DNA from: Bacteroidota bacterium
GTDB lineage: Bacteria > Bacteroidota > Ignavibacteria > UBA10030 > UBA6906
Direction of reading: 5' to 3'
Assembly (NCBI GenBank): GCA_030835135.1
Contig: JAUQWO010000064.1
Location: 1-64,000 of the forward strand
DNA length: 64,000 nucleotides
Shown one piece after another: positions 43,854-53,756 of this stretch; position 1 is the stretch's first letter, and the number at the start of each line of letters is the position of its first letter. Made by a program: the position numbers and the translations under genes. The notes beneath the pieces were generated by a model. That model was not told the DNA's origin, searched no databases, and saw nothing but the letters and a program-made list of their open reading frames with translations.

Positions 43854-45137
43854 TTACCGGAGCACCACGAGAGCACGTGTTCGCGTGACCGATGAGGTGT
43901 GTAGCCTGCAGTAGTATGTACCGCTCGCAATTGCCGGCGCGGTCCATGGCAGGGAGTGTTCGCCCCCATCAAGGACCCCGGATGCGAGCGTCGTCACCTC
44001 CCTCCCCAGCACATCGTACACCCGGAGCGATACGTACATTCTCTCCGGAATCCTGAACCTGACCGTTGTCGTACCATTGAAGGGGTTCGGGTAGTTCTGT
44101 AGCAGAGCAACACTGGCCGGCACGTCGCGGTCCCCGGTCTCCGCATCAGAGACGACGCCCGGTGTGAACACGGCAACCCCACCGCTCAGTGTACCCGCCC
44201 AGATCTTTCCCTGCGCATCAACACCCACGGAAAGGACCACGTCCTCCGGTAGCTCTGAGTTCTCGCTATTGTACGTGGTCCACATGGTTCCGTCATGCCG
44301 GACCAACCCGCTCCCCGTTCCTATCCAGAGCGCCTGTCCGTGAGCCGCCAGTGAAGAGATCCCGCCCGCGGGAAGCCCTGAATTATGACGGTCGTAGGCA
44401 ACCCATTCCGGTCCACTGACATCCACGAGATGCCCGCCCGTTGTGCCGGACGTCCCCATCCATACCCTGCCATCGTCCATCACGGCTATCGCCTCAGGGA
44501 AACTCGACGGAAGTGCGTTCAGGTCAAGACGCATATTGGTCCACGAACTCCCTGCGTGTTTCCAGAGTCTCCCACGGAAAGCGAACGGGTCCCATGTGCC
44601 GAACCAGACAGAGCCCTGCCGATCCGATGCCAGCGAGAGGACGAGCGGTTCAACGAACGGCGTTGTCGTGTCGCTGAACACGGTCCACTGCATGCCATCC
44701 CACCGTGCAAGTCCATGTTCGGTGCCCGCCCAGATGGTCCCCCCGTTATCCATCGCCAGCGAAGTGACGGCCAGGCCGGATACTGGGAAGTTCGTTGAAT
44801 CGAACACCAGCCATGCCGTGCCATCGTAGAATGCGATCCCGTTGTCCGTGCCGATCCACACCTTCCCCTTCCCTGCCGTCGCAAGGGCCCTGATGTTGGA
44901 CGACGGCAATGGTGTGCTATCCGCGGTATACGATATCCATTGGGCGCCATCGTACCGCGCAAGTCCATTCGCCGTGCCGATCCAGACATAGGAGGAGTCG
45001 GATGCGATCGCCTGCACCTGGTTGTGCGGAAGGGGTGAGTTTGCGGTATCGAAGACGGCCCATGCGGGCTCCTGACTGAAGACCATGTGCGGTACGAACT
45101 GGAGGAGGAGGAGCAGGGTCCTGCAGGAATGCGACAT
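43854..45137 (-). CDS. Reg-propeller surface protein with type IX sorting tail
   Basis: The 427-residue product has a signal peptide (MSHSCRTLLLLLQFVPHMVFSQ) and about seven two-component-regulator-like propeller blades (repeats such as VWIGTANGLARYDGAQWISY and WIGTGSGLVRHDGTMWTTY). The C-terminal sorting domain begins NYPNPFNGTTTVRFRIP near residue 347 and ends SGTYYCRLHTSSVTRTRALV. The tail is the signal for type IX secretion, so the protein should be surface-bound or released. There is no histidine kinase domain, so this is the propeller alone. It converges with the GH38-like gene. Confidence 0.85.
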   Translation of the reverse strand: MSHSCRTLLLLLQFVPHMVFSQEPAWAVFDTANSPLPHNQVQAIASDSSYVWIGTANGLARYDGAQWISYTADSTPLPSSNIRALATAGKGKVWIGTDNGIAFYDGTAWLVFDSTNFPVSGLAVTSLAMDNGGTIWAGTEHGLARWDGMQWTVFSDTTTPFVEPLVLSLASDRQGSVWFGTWDPFAFRGRLWKHAGSSWTNMRLDLNALPSSFPEAIAVMDDGRVWMGTSGTTGGHLVDVSGPEWVAYDRHNSGLPAGGISSLAAHGQALWIGTGSGLVRHDGTMWTTYNSENSELPEDVVLSVGVDAQGKIWAGTLSGGVAVFTPGVVSDAETGDRDVPASVALLQNYPNPFNGTTTVRFRIPERMYVSLRVYDVLGREVTTLASGVLDGGEHSLPWTAPAIASGTYYCRLHTSSVTRTRALVVLR

Positions 45138-45531
45138 GTAACGATCCCTTGTTGGCTGGCGCGCGGCGGTGAATGACCGTATCGCTTGCGTTGATGATGG
45201 CCGTGTTCACGATGATGCCGGTGATCGCACCCAACACGATCGGGCCGGACGAACGCAGGAATGCTACCGTGGGGCAGCATTCTGGAAGCAGATCAGTGTC
45301 GTGACTCATCCCCCCAGACGACGGGAGTCCCGGGAAAACACTGACTGTTCGACTAACGCCCGTGCGGATCGGTTAGTTCCTTGATCGGCCCCGGGCGTGG
45401 ATCTTGCGCGCCGTTCTGCACCGGAGAGTCTCACCTCCAGGGCCCGCCACGAGGGGCACAGCGTCGTTCCACCGCCGGAACACCCGATGTCAGCAGACAC
45501 GCAGCGATATGATCGCAACCTGCGTGCGCCA
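45138..45531. other. Gap before the catabolic operon
   Basis: Nearly 400 bases without a frame I trust. It must hold the promoter of the propeller gene and any operator of the operon to the right, but I see no clear palindromic operator. Confidence 0.3.
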
Positions 45532-45560
45532 TTGACAATCCTCACCTCGAGCGGTATATT
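45532..45560 (+). promoter_or_regulatory. Near-consensus promoter of the sugar operon
   Basis: TTGACA (45532-45537) and TATATT (45555-45560) are separated by 17 bases. The first gene of the operon starts about 100 bases downstream. Confidence 0.7.
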
Positions 45561-45662
45561 CCTCCATTGATCGCGTCTCTCCACACTCTCGACTATCGCG
45601 AACACCGGAACCCTTCCTGATCCACCACCGGCTATCCCACCACGAACCAGACACAGAACGCC

Positions 45663-46640
45663 ATGCCTCAACAGATCAACGTCGGTATCATCGGTTGCGG
45701 CGCGATGGGCGAAACCCACGCCCGCTGTCTCGCTGCGATCGAGCATGCATCCATCCGTGCATTCTGCGATGCGGATGAACAGCGCGCACAGGCCTTGTGC
45801 GCCACGTATCACGGCGGCTACGCCACGACCGATCCCGAGAGAGTGCTGCGCGACGACACGATCGATGCCGTCTACATCTGCACCCATCACGACACCCACA
45901 GCACCCTCTGCATCCGCGCCGCCGAATGCCATAAGCATGTGATGGTCGAGAAGCCCCTCGCCCTGACCCTCAACGAATGCTATGCGGTGGGCAACGCGGT
46001 GGAGAAGCACGGCATCACGCTGATGACAGGGTTCAAGATGCGCTACTACCCCGCCGTTGCACGCGTCAAAGAGTACATCCCGACACCACTCGTCACCACC
46101 GGACAGATGCTGGACGGACGCTGGCCCGATGACTTCTGGGCCAACGACCCCGTGAAGGGCGGCGGCAACGTCCTGTCGCAGGGCTGTCACACGATGGATC
46201 TCGTGTACTATTTGAACGGCTCGGAGCCGGAACGGATCTATGCGGAGGGCGGCAACTTCACCCACCAGGGGCTCGCCATCGTGGACAACATCGTGGCCAC
46301 CCTACGGTTCAAGAACGGTTCGGTCGCCAGCATCGTGCAGGGCGATTCGGGACAGACGCCCTTCGTGTCGAAGTTCTCATTCCAGGTGACCGATGGCCGG
46401 AAGACCGCACACCTGCGGAACCGCCTGAAGTCCGTCACCTTCTTCGACGGCGAAAAACCGGAAGAGATCACCGATCCGGAAGAGTATGGCTTCCCGGAGG
46501 AGAACAGGGATTTCATTCGCGCGCTGCTGACAACGACTGCGCCGCCGATCACCCACCGGGACGGACTCCGGGCCACGCTCCTGATCCTGAAGGCCTTTGA
46601 ATCACTGAAGACGGGCCTTCCTCAGACGATATCCTTCTGA
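45663..46640 (+). CDS. Gfo/Idh/MocA-family oxidoreductase
   Basis: The 325-residue cytoplasmic NAD(P)-dependent sugar dehydrogenase has a Rossmann start NVGIIGCGAMGETHARCL. The EKP motif is MVEKPLALTL near residue 97, and the C-terminal beta domain contains KGGGNVLSQGCHTMDLVYYL (the catalytic His is likely in this block). Members oxidise or epimerise sugars, sugar acids and inositols. It is the first gene of an operon running to about 55.46 kb; the next start follows one base after its stop. Confidence 0.88.
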   Translation: MPQQINVGIIGCGAMGETHARCLAAIEHASIRAFCDADEQRAQALCATYHGGYATTDPERVLRDDTIDAVYICTHHDTHSTLCIRAAECHKHVMVEKPLALTLNECYAVGNAVEKHGITLMTGFKMRYYPAVARVKEYIPTPLVTTGQMLDGRWPDDFWANDPVKGGGNVLSQGCHTMDLVYYLNGSEPERIYAEGGNFTHQGLAIVDNIVATLRFKNGSVASIVQGDSGQTPFVSKFSFQVTDGRKTAHLRNRLKSVTFFDGEKPEEITDPEEYGFPEENRDFIRALLTTTAPPITHRDGLRATLLILKAFESLKTGLPQTISF

Positions 46641-46641
46641 C

Positions 46642-49485
46642 ATGAACGACATGACCGATCCGCGTCAGGATCCTTTGGCCGTACCGCCCGGCGAGTGGCA
46701 CATGTACCGGCGCGACCACCGCCTGCACGGCCGCTCGCCGCTGCCCGGCACCATCACCACCCCCGCGATCCGGTGGTCGTTCCCCCTTGGTGGTTCAGAG
46801 AACGAGTGCTTCCCCGTCCCCGCCTCAAACGGCCGGATGGACCTCCTCTTCGCCTATGGTGGCTGTGTCGTCCGCACGGATGGCTCGGGCACTCAGCTGT
46901 GGAAGAGCAGGAGTTACGGCATCAATGCCATTGGCGCCGTCGCGGACCTCGATGGTGACGGCATCATGGAGATCGCCTGCAGCACCGGGTATGAAGTGAT
47001 CGTGCTCGCGGCCGAGTCGGGCGCTCTGCTGATGCGCCACGATGTTGGGTTTCCCCGGTCCTCGGGCACACCCGCCGGCACCATCCTCTGCCATCAATTC
47101 GACACAACCTCCCGCGGGATGCACCTCATCGCGCCCATGATGAGCGCCAAGGAGGTCCTGGTATTCGATTTCCGGAACGGCAACCGCAACGGCACCCTTG
47201 CGCACACGCTCTGGATGGACGATGCATTCCATCCAACGGCCGTGGCCGCGGACATGAACAACGACGGCACGGATGAGCTGGTGATCTCGAAGCTCAGCGG
47301 ACTCTATGTCTTCAACGTGCTCACGGGCGCGATGATCACATCGGTGACCTGGACGTCCAACGGCGAACGGCACCGGAACTACGGACTCCATCAACTCATC
47401 GACATCGATGGCGATGGCATACGCGAGGTCGTGATCGTGGCCGAACGCGTCGCGCGGCACATGGCCGTGATCGACAACGACGGCAAGGGGACGCTGACGC
47501 CGCTCTGGGACCGGTTCGTGGAGTTCATCTATCCGAGCGACACCACCGAACTGCGCCACTGCGGCAACTCCGTGGCCGATGTGGATGGCGATGGAAAGCC
47601 CGAGCTGATCGTCTGCCTCTTCAATGACCGGAAGGACAACCGCTGGTGGCTTGAGATCATTGACCCGCTGACCGGCGCGGTGAAGATGGCGATGCCGGAT
47701 ACGTATCTCTGGGGCGTGCAGGACATCGATGGCGATGGGGTTCCGGAGTTGCTCATCGGCAAAGAGTACCACCGCAACCCCGCTCCGTACGGCACGGTGG
47801 AGGTCGTTAGTGTGAAGGGACTCTCCACCGCGACGCTCTGGAGCTGCGACCATGCACGGTTCGCGGGCAGGGCGCTCCGTCCGTCCGGATGGAGTTCCAA
47901 TTTCCGCCCGATCCAGTTCGCGCATGACGAAACGTGGTCCGAGCGGTCCGGCACCGGCAGCACGCTGTTCCTGTTCACGCAGGCGGCTGACCGCACGCAA
48001 TCGCTCGCGGCGGTCACCTGGAGCCATCGGGCGATCACCATGTGCTCGACCCCGCTGCATACGGCCGGCGAGATCGTGATGGTGGCACTCACCGATGTGA
48101 ACGGCGATGGCATCGCTGAGTGCGTGCTGTCGGAGAACAACGGAAGGATCCTCATCCTCCGCCCCGGCACGGAGATCTTCGGGCAATGGTCCGCCGGGTT
48201 CCGGTTGCAGCTGGAAGGGTTCTCCGCTGCCCGTCCCGGCCCCGTCCCGGTCGTGTACCGCACGCGACCCGGGGCACGGCCATGCATCGTGGTTCCCGAC
48301 AATACCAACACGTTCCACCAGATCCAGGTCGGCCCCGACGGTTCCTCCATAAGCGAACACTGGCGGCATCCGGGACGGGGATGCATGGGCTATGACAATT
48401 GCTTTCACAGCGCGTATGTCCGTGACGTGGACGGCGACGGCGTGCCGGAGATCATGATCTCGAACACGCAACGGCCGGAGTGCTCTGAACTTCTCGCGCT
48501 GGATGGTCAGGGCACCCTCAAGCGGTCGTGGACGTTCCCTGACATCCCCCCGCCGGGGATGACGAGGATCGGGCTGTACCAGTGGATCGTGGTGGATGGC
48601 ACGGGAGGCAAGACGATCCTGGCGTCATCATACGCTTCCTATTCGATGAACTCCGAAGAGACGGCCGCGATCGACCTGCACGGAAAGACCCTCTGGCATC
48701 GGCGCGAGCAGGGCGAAGGAGAATGGGGACGCGGCGTCGGTCCATGGAGCGCATTCTCCGTTGCGCTCATGCCCGGTGCCGACACCGAGGTCATGTTCCT
48801 CGCGAAGGACCTCCTCTGCCGGATCAACACCCGGACCGGCGAGTGGATCCGCGAACCCTGGCTGTTGTGGCATGCCACGAATTCGGTGATGAACCAACCC
48901 GACTGGGAGTTCACGAAGGACCGTCAGGCGGATTTCGGCACGGCACGCGATCCCTTTACGGCATACGGCTCGGCCATCCTGGCGGACATGGACGGCGACG
49001 GGCTGGAGGAGATGCTGATAGGCGGTTGCTTCGGTGGGTTCGGCTTGCTGCGCGCCGATTTCTCGATCGTCTGGTGGATGCAGGCCCCCTTCACCGACAT
49101 GATGCTCCGGCTCCCCGGCATCGCGGACGTCCACGGGAACGGACGGCTGTGCGTGGGACTCTGCCGCGCCAATGGCGTATTCCATTGCCTCGATGGCGCC
49201 ACCGGCGCGTCGCTCTGGCAGATCGACCTGCAGAGCACGACCGCGGATATCGTGAGCTGCGATATCGACGGTGACGGCAAAGAAGAGTTCATCGTCGGTA
49301 CAACGGACGGTCGCCTGCTTGCCATCGGCACGGATCCCTCAGGCCAGGGGGTCATCCGCTGGAGCGTGACCATCGGCACCGCCCTGGGCAGTCCGGTCGT
49401 CGCGGATGTGGATGGTGATGGTTCTTCAGAGATCCTCGTCGTGACCGGCGACGGATCACTTGTGTGCATCGGATCGGGAGGTTGA
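46642..49485 (+). CDS. Large FG-GAP/VCBS propeller protein without signal peptide
   Basis: The 947-residue product has at least ten Ca-binding-type repeats: DLDGDGIMEI, DMNNDGTDEL, DIDGDGIREV, DVDGDGKPEL, DIDGDGVPEL, DVNGDGIAEC, DVDGDGVPEI, DMDGDGLEEM, DIDGDGKEEF and DVDGDGSSEI. They form one or two beta-propellers of the FG-GAP/PQQ-like type. Such proteins are usually secreted polysaccharide lyases or adhesins, but this one begins MNDMTDPRQDPLAVPPGEW with no signal peptide, so it should stay in the cytoplasm unless the start is wrong. It is second in the operon; ATG 46642 comes one base after the previous stop, and GTG-free frames upstream are absent. Confidence 0.75.
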   Translation: MNDMTDPRQDPLAVPPGEWHMYRRDHRLHGRSPLPGTITTPAIRWSFPLGGSENECFPVPASNGRMDLLFAYGGCVVRTDGSGTQLWKSRSYGINAIGAVADLDGDGIMEIACSTGYEVIVLAAESGALLMRHDVGFPRSSGTPAGTILCHQFDTTSRGMHLIAPMMSAKEVLVFDFRNGNRNGTLAHTLWMDDAFHPTAVAADMNNDGTDELVISKLSGLYVFNVLTGAMITSVTWTSNGERHRNYGLHQLIDIDGDGIREVVIVAERVARHMAVIDNDGKGTLTPLWDRFVEFIYPSDTTELRHCGNSVADVDGDGKPELIVCLFNDRKDNRWWLEIIDPLTGAVKMAMPDTYLWGVQDIDGDGVPELLIGKEYHRNPAPYGTVEVVSVKGLSTATLWSCDHARFAGRALRPSGWSSNFRPIQFAHDETWSERSGTGSTLFLFTQAADRTQSLAAVTWSHRAITMCSTPLHTAGEIVMVALTDVNGDGIAECVLSENNGRILILRPGTEIFGQWSAGFRLQLEGFSAARPGPVPVVYRTRPGARPCIVVPDNTNTFHQIQVGPDGSSISEHWRHPGRGCMGYDNCFHSAYVRDVDGDGVPEIMISNTQRPECSELLALDGQGTLKRSWTFPDIPPPGMTRIGLYQWIVVDGTGGKTILASSYASYSMNSEETAAIDLHGKTLWHRREQGEGEWGRGVGPWSAFSVALMPGADTEVMFLAKDLLCRINTRTGEWIREPWLLWHATNSVMNQPDWEFTKDRQADFGTARDPFTAYGSAILADMDGDGLEEMLIGGCFGGFGLLRADFSIVWWMQAPFTDMMLRLPGIADVHGNGRLCVGLCRANGVFHCLDGATGASLWQIDLQSTTADIVSCDIDGDGKEEFIVGTTDGRLLAIGTDPSGQGVIRWSVTIGTALGSPVVADVDGDGSSEILVVTGDGSLVCIGSGG

Positions 49486-49487
49486 GC

Positions 49488-50360
49488 ATGCGTCCAGTGA
49501 CGATCGGGACCACCGCATTCCTGGTGGAAGACTCCCCGCATTCCATTGCCATGAACATCGAGCGGGCGGTGGGCTACATCGCACTGGCTGCCACGCGCGG
49601 GGCGGACATCCTCTGTCTCCCGGAGATGGTGAGCACGGCGCATGTCCCCCGCGACCTGGAATACTACGCCGAGACGTATCCGGGCGAGATCACCTCGGTC
49701 TTCCGCCGCGCCGCGCGCAAACACCGCATCAACGTCATCGCCCCGTACCTGGTGCGCGTGGGAAGGAAACTCTTCAATCAGGCCACCGTGATCGACCGCA
49801 AAGGAACGATCGTGGGATACTACCGGAAGGTCCAGCCGACCGCGGAAGAGAGTCATCATGTCACGCCCGCGAACGACTTTCCGGTGTTCACCCTCGACTG
49901 CGGACGTGTCGCAGTGATGATCTGCATGGACATCTACTTCCCCGAGATCCCGCGCATCTATGCCTTCAAGGGGGCCGAGATCCTGTTCTGGCCGACCGTG
50001 TCGCACGGGCCAACACAAGAGACATTGCGGACGCAGCTGATGGCGCGCGCGGTGGATAACTCGCTCATCGTGGCCGAGTCCAACCTCGCCGGGCATCCGC
50101 CGTACGCCGTGTATGCCGGCCGGTTCCGCCCGGCCACCGCGCGGATCATCGACCACAATGGCGACGTCCTCGCACAAACGGGCCGCCGGCATGGGGTCGC
50201 AACCGCCACCGTTGACCTGGATGAGGTCCGGCTGACCTCCCAATGCGTACTCATCCGTGAGCCCGACCGGATGCGCGAGGACCTGCAGAGCATCACGCGC
50301 CTGGACCTCTACGCAAAGGAATATGCACGCCTCTCCCGCAAACAGAAGAGGTACTACTGA
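49488..50360 (+). CDS. Nitrilase-superfamily carbon-nitrogen hydrolase
   Basis: The 290-residue cytoplasmic amidase/nitrilase has its Glu-Lys-Cys triad in the expected blocks: CLPEM (Glu), YYRKVQP (Lys) and VMICMDIYFPE (Cys). The ATG at 49488 follows the propeller stop by two bases and has GGGAGG at good spacing. It may cleave an amide in the sugar substrate pathway; N-carbamoyl or amidated substrates are possible. The longer frame to 49464 overlaps the propeller gene and is unlikely. The stop overlaps the next start (TGATG). Confidence 0.88.
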   Translation: MRPVTIGTTAFLVEDSPHSIAMNIERAVGYIALAATRGADILCLPEMVSTAHVPRDLEYYAETYPGEITSVFRRAARKHRINVIAPYLVRVGRKLFNQATVIDRKGTIVGYYRKVQPTAEESHHVTPANDFPVFTLDCGRVAVMICMDIYFPEIPRIYAFKGAEILFWPTVSHGPTQETLRTQLMARAVDNSLIVAESNLAGHPPYAVYAGRFRPATARIIDHNGDVLAQTGRRHGVATATVDLDEVRLTSQCVLIREPDRMREDLQSITRLDLYAKEYARLSRKQKRYY

Positions 50361-51643
50361 TGCGAGCCTTCCGGGTCACGATCGCCATCCTGTGTGCGCT
50401 CACCGCCCTGTCCTGCGGCACCAAAAAACAAGGCAACGGCATCACGCTGACACTCTATCACTGGATGGAGCAGGACCGGACACTCTGGGAAGAGGAGATC
50501 ATCAAGCCGTTTGAAGCAGCCCACCCGGGCATCCGTGTGGTGCTGCAGACCTCGCCATACTCGATGTACGTGACCAAGAGCCTGACCTCGATCGCCTCCG
50601 GCAGCGAGCTTGCCGATGTCATGTTCGCGGAGGACTGGTTCGGGCAGGAACTGATCCAGAAGAACTATGCGCTCAACCTCACCCCGTTCGTGCAACGGGA
50701 CATCACGCTCAGCGACTTCAACACCGAGACGTTCACGGAGTGGCGTGGTGTGGCGCAACGGGACGACGAGCTCTACGGATTCTGCGCATCGCTGGGCCTC
50801 ACCGTCCTCTTCTATAACAAGGACCTCTTCGACGCCGCGCACATCCCCTACCCGGACACCACGTGGACGTACGATGACCTCCGGCGGGTGGGCAAACAAT
50901 TGACCGTGGACGCGAATCGTGACGGAACGCCCGAGCAGTGGGGACTGTCGTTCGACGTGCAGTATACCGGGCTCGAGACGATCCTCTACTCCTTTGGCGG
51001 CCGTCTCCTCACGGATGATTCCCGGCGCGCGGACCTGCATGGACCCGCCACGGTCCGCGGGTTCCGGTACATCCGCGATCTCTTTCTGGATCACCGCATC
51101 GCCTCACATACGACCTCCTTCGTCAACCCGTGGGATTCCTTCGTCGGGCGCCGTTCCGCCATGATCCTCATCGCATCACACGGCGCATTGAACCTCGAAG
51201 GCAGCCCTATCCGGTGGGACCTGACATTCCCCCCGAAGGGACCGGACGGCAAGCGGATGTCGCGGCGTTTCACCATGGCGTACATGATCCCCAGGAACTC
51301 GCCGCATCCGGAGGAGGCGTGGCAACTACTCCACTGGGTGCTGACAAAGAGTCCGGTCCAGCGCCTCAACACCCAGTACCTCGGGATGATGCCAACGTAC
51401 AAACCGTTCACGCGTTCGGCGGAGTGGCTGCATGCCGGCCCGACGCACAACCGGCATCTGCTGGTGGAACTCGAAGAGCGACACGCGTTCCCGCTCTTCA
51501 CCCCCGCATGGCAGGAGTGGCGCGATAACAACCTGACGCCGGAGATGCTCCTGATGATCCAGGGTCAGAAACCCCTTGAACAATGTCTCGACGACGCCGA
51601 GCGGAGGATCAACACCGTCCTGTCGCGCGTCTTTCCCCAATGA
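50360..51643 (+). CDS. ABC sugar-transporter solute-binding lipoprotein
   Basis: The 427-residue extracytoplasmic binding protein has a lipobox LSCG near residue 18 (ILCALTALSC). The rest has the family-1 look: LTLYHWMEQDRTLWEEEIIK, then FEAAHPGIRV, DVMFAEDWFGQELI, WTYDDLRRVGKQLT, and W...W-rich C-terminal helices. It passes sugars to the two permeases further downstream. The start overlaps the amidase stop by one base. No ABC ATPase gene lies in the operon, so a shared MsmX-type ATPase is likely. Confidence 0.9.
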   Translation: MRAFRVTIAILCALTALSCGTKKQGNGITLTLYHWMEQDRTLWEEEIIKPFEAAHPGIRVVLQTSPYSMYVTKSLTSIASGSELADVMFAEDWFGQELIQKNYALNLTPFVQRDITLSDFNTETFTEWRGVAQRDDELYGFCASLGLTVLFYNKDLFDAAHIPYPDTTWTYDDLRRVGKQLTVDANRDGTPEQWGLSFDVQYTGLETILYSFGGRLLTDDSRRADLHGPATVRGFRYIRDLFLDHRIASHTTSFVNPWDSFVGRRSAMILIASHGALNLEGSPIRWDLTFPPKGPDGKRMSRRFTMAYMIPRNSPHPEEAWQLLHWVLTKSPVQRLNTQYLGMMPTYKPFTRSAEWLHAGPTHNRHLLVELEERHAFPLFTPAWQEWRDNNLTPEMLLMIQGQKPLEQCLDDAERRINTVLSRVFPQ

Positions 51644-51661
51644 CCACACTGGTGACCACAC

Positions 51662-52579
51662 ATGATCCGCATCGGCCTCGTTGATCTCGACACCTCCCAC
51701 CCGCAGGCATTCCTGAAGATCCTGCGTACCATTCCCGGCGTCGAGGTGACAGCGCTGTGGGACGGCCATGATGTCTGGCCCGAAGGATACGATGCTGCGT
51801 TCGCGCGTGACAACGCCATCCCCACGGTCTGTCCGCGACTCGAAGATCTGCCCGGGCACGTCGATGCGGCCATGCTCCACGGAACGAACTGGGATACGCA
51901 CATCGAAAAGGCGCTGGTCTTCATGAAGGCGAAGAAGCCTGTGCTGATCGACAAACCCATCGCCGGTTCCGCCGCCGACTGCGACCGCCTTCTGGACCTG
52001 CAGGCGAAATACGGCACCATCGTCTATGGAGGGTCGTCTCTGCGCTATGCCAGGGAGGTGACTGCGATGCGCACAGCGATCGGCCCGCGCACGGACCTCC
52101 TCTCCGTCGTGGCCGCAGGCCCCGGGGATTTCTTCAGCTACGGTATTCACACCACGGAGATGCTCCAGGGGCTCGTAGGGACAGGCATCCGCTCGGTACG
52201 GCTTGTCGCGCAGCACGGCGCCCCGGTCTTTGCCCTCACCTTCAATGACGGGTTCGTGGCGATGATGCATCTGCAACTCCCCTTCCATGAATGGTCGCTC
52301 AACGCGTTCACCGCACAGGGACTCCGTGCATCCACGGTCGCCATTGAAGGATTGTATGAGCCGTTCCTGCACAACTTCATTGCCCTGGTGAACGGCGAAC
52401 CGGTGGACTACACACTGGCGGGCCCCGTGGAAGCGGTCAAGGTGCACCTCGCGGCACGGATCGCGCTCGAAAGGGGTGGCGAGGTGTCCCTTGATGACCT
52501 CCCTGCGGACCCGGGATTCGATGGCCGTGCATTCGCACAGGAGTATGCTGCAGCGAAGCGCGCCCAGACGAAACACTAA
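51662..52579 (+). CDS. Second Gfo/Idh/MocA-family oxidoreductase
   Basis: The 305-residue cytoplasmic dehydrogenase starts MIRIGLVDLDTSHPQAFLKI. The usual GxGxxG is replaced by a DLDTSHP block, and the EKP motif is DKP (VLIDKPIAGS). Such variants exist in the family, but nucleotide binding may differ from the first paralogue (45663-46640), which keeps GCGAMG and EKP. It probably acts on an intermediate of the same pathway. Confidence 0.85.
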   Translation: MIRIGLVDLDTSHPQAFLKILRTIPGVEVTALWDGHDVWPEGYDAAFARDNAIPTVCPRLEDLPGHVDAAMLHGTNWDTHIEKALVFMKAKKPVLIDKPIAGSAADCDRLLDLQAKYGTIVYGGSSLRYAREVTAMRTAIGPRTDLLSVVAAGPGDFFSYGIHTTEMLQGLVGTGIRSVRLVAQHGAPVFALTFNDGFVAMMHLQLPFHEWSLNAFTAQGLRASTVAIEGLYEPFLHNFIALVNGEPVDYTLAGPVEAVKVHLAARIALERGGEVSLDDLPADPGFDGRAFAQEYAAAKRAQTKH

Positions 52580-52624
52580 ACACCGCATTCCCCACAGCGG
52601 CCCCATTCAGGAACAGAGGAACAA

Positions 52625-53746
52625 ATGATCCGGTCCATCGACGTGATCCCCCTCCGGCTTCCGGTTGCCCGTGTACTGACTCTCTCCCGCGGGGCGGCTA
52701 CGAACGCATCGACCGGCGCTCCGCACATCCTCGTGCGGATCGTTGATGCGGACGGTGTTACCGGGTGGGGCGAATCCCGCCCGAGCCACCGGTGGTCCTA
52801 CGAGACGGAGGAGACGGTTGTCACCACCATCCGCGGCTATCTCGCCCCGGCCCTCATCGGACAGGACGAACGCGACATCGCGCAGTGTCATGCGCTCATG
52901 GATGCGTTCATTGCTCCCGGGATGCAGATCGGACAACCCATCGCAAAGTCCGCCGTGGATCTTGCGCTCCACGATCTTCTCGGCAAACAACGGGGTCTCT
53001 CCATCGGCGGCCTGCTCGGGCGCGCTGCTGCGACGCCGGTGTCGCTCGGCTTCGTCGTTTCCGCCCACTCGATCGACGACGCCGTGCAGCAGGTGGCCGA
53101 GGGGAAGGCGAAGGGCTATCACGGTTTCAAGGTCAAGACCGGGATCCATCCAGAGACCGATCTTGAAATGATGCAGGAGATCATGCGCGTTGCCGGCGGG
53201 GCGCCGGTATGGGTGGATGCCAATCAGGGGTGGGAGTACAACACCGCCATCCGGATGTCGCGCGAACTGGCGATCCTTGGCGTGAAGGTGATCGAGCAGC
53301 CGCTTGCAGCGGGGAACATCACCGGCTACGCCGGGCTCGTACGACGGTCCGATGTACCGATCGTGCTGGATGAATCGATCTATGCACCACGCGACCTCAT
53401 CCAGCACATCCGGCTTGGTGCCTTGAACGGCCTGGTGATCAAGCTGTGCCGCGTTGGCGGGATCTTCTGGGCACGGCAGCTCGCCGAAATGGCGCTTGCC
53501 GCAGACCTGATGCTGCTGGGCAGCGGGTTGACGGAAGGACGGATCTCGCTCACCGCGGGAGCCGCCGTCTTCAGTGCCTTCGGCATCACCATGCCGGTGG
53601 ATCTGAACGGCCCGCAGTTCCTGGCAGATGATATGGTCGCCGGCCCGCTCGAGATACCTGGCCGGCGCGTGGTGCTCACGGACCGGCCCGGGATCGGCGT
53701 CGAACCCGACCCCGAAAAGCTGGAACGCTACCGGGTGAAGGAATGA
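52625..53746 (+). CDS. Enolase-superfamily sugar-acid dehydratase or epimerase (MLE-like)
   Basis: The 373-residue TIM-barrel enzyme has the active-site blocks in order: KxK at GFKVKTG, metal ligands in VWVDANQGW, IEQPLA and VLDESIY, and a distal Lys in VIKLCRVGG. The two-Lys arrangement is that of the muconate-lactonising subgroup rather than the Lys/His-Asp mandelate racemase subgroup. Substrates range from muconate and dipeptides to acid sugars; next to the sugar oxidoreductases an acid sugar is likely. It follows the second oxidoreductase by 45 bases. Confidence 0.85.
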   Translation: MIRSIDVIPLRLPVARVLTLSRGAATNASTGAPHILVRIVDADGVTGWGESRPSHRWSYETEETVVTTIRGYLAPALIGQDERDIAQCHALMDAFIAPGMQIGQPIAKSAVDLALHDLLGKQRGLSIGGLLGRAAATPVSLGFVVSAHSIDDAVQQVAEGKAKGYHGFKVKTGIHPETDLEMMQEIMRVAGGAPVWVDANQGWEYNTAIRMSRELAILGVKVIEQPLAAGNITGYAGLVRRSDVPIVLDESIYAPRDLIQHIRLGALNGLVIKLCRVGGIFWARQLAEMALAADLMLLGSGLTEGRISLTAGAAVFSAFGITMPVDLNGPQFLADDMVAGPLEIPGRRVVLTDRPGIGVEPDPEKLERYRVKE

Positions 53747-53756
53747 GCATCACGCC

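Noticed and set aside
46825-48471. 548-codon frame on the minus strand, opposite the FG-GAP gene
   Set aside because: Rich in Arg/His/Asp, with no domain pattern; it is the antisense of a GC-rich gene with strong codon bias. The plus-strand gene has clear repeats.
46900-49450. Tandem repeat or CRISPR-like array
   Set aside because: The repeats are DxDGDG codons inside one protein; there are no spacers. I saw no CRISPR array anywhere in the window.
48924-50243. 439-codon minus-strand frame over the propeller and amidase genes
   Set aside because: Antisense of two well-supported genes, no ribosome site, no family pattern.
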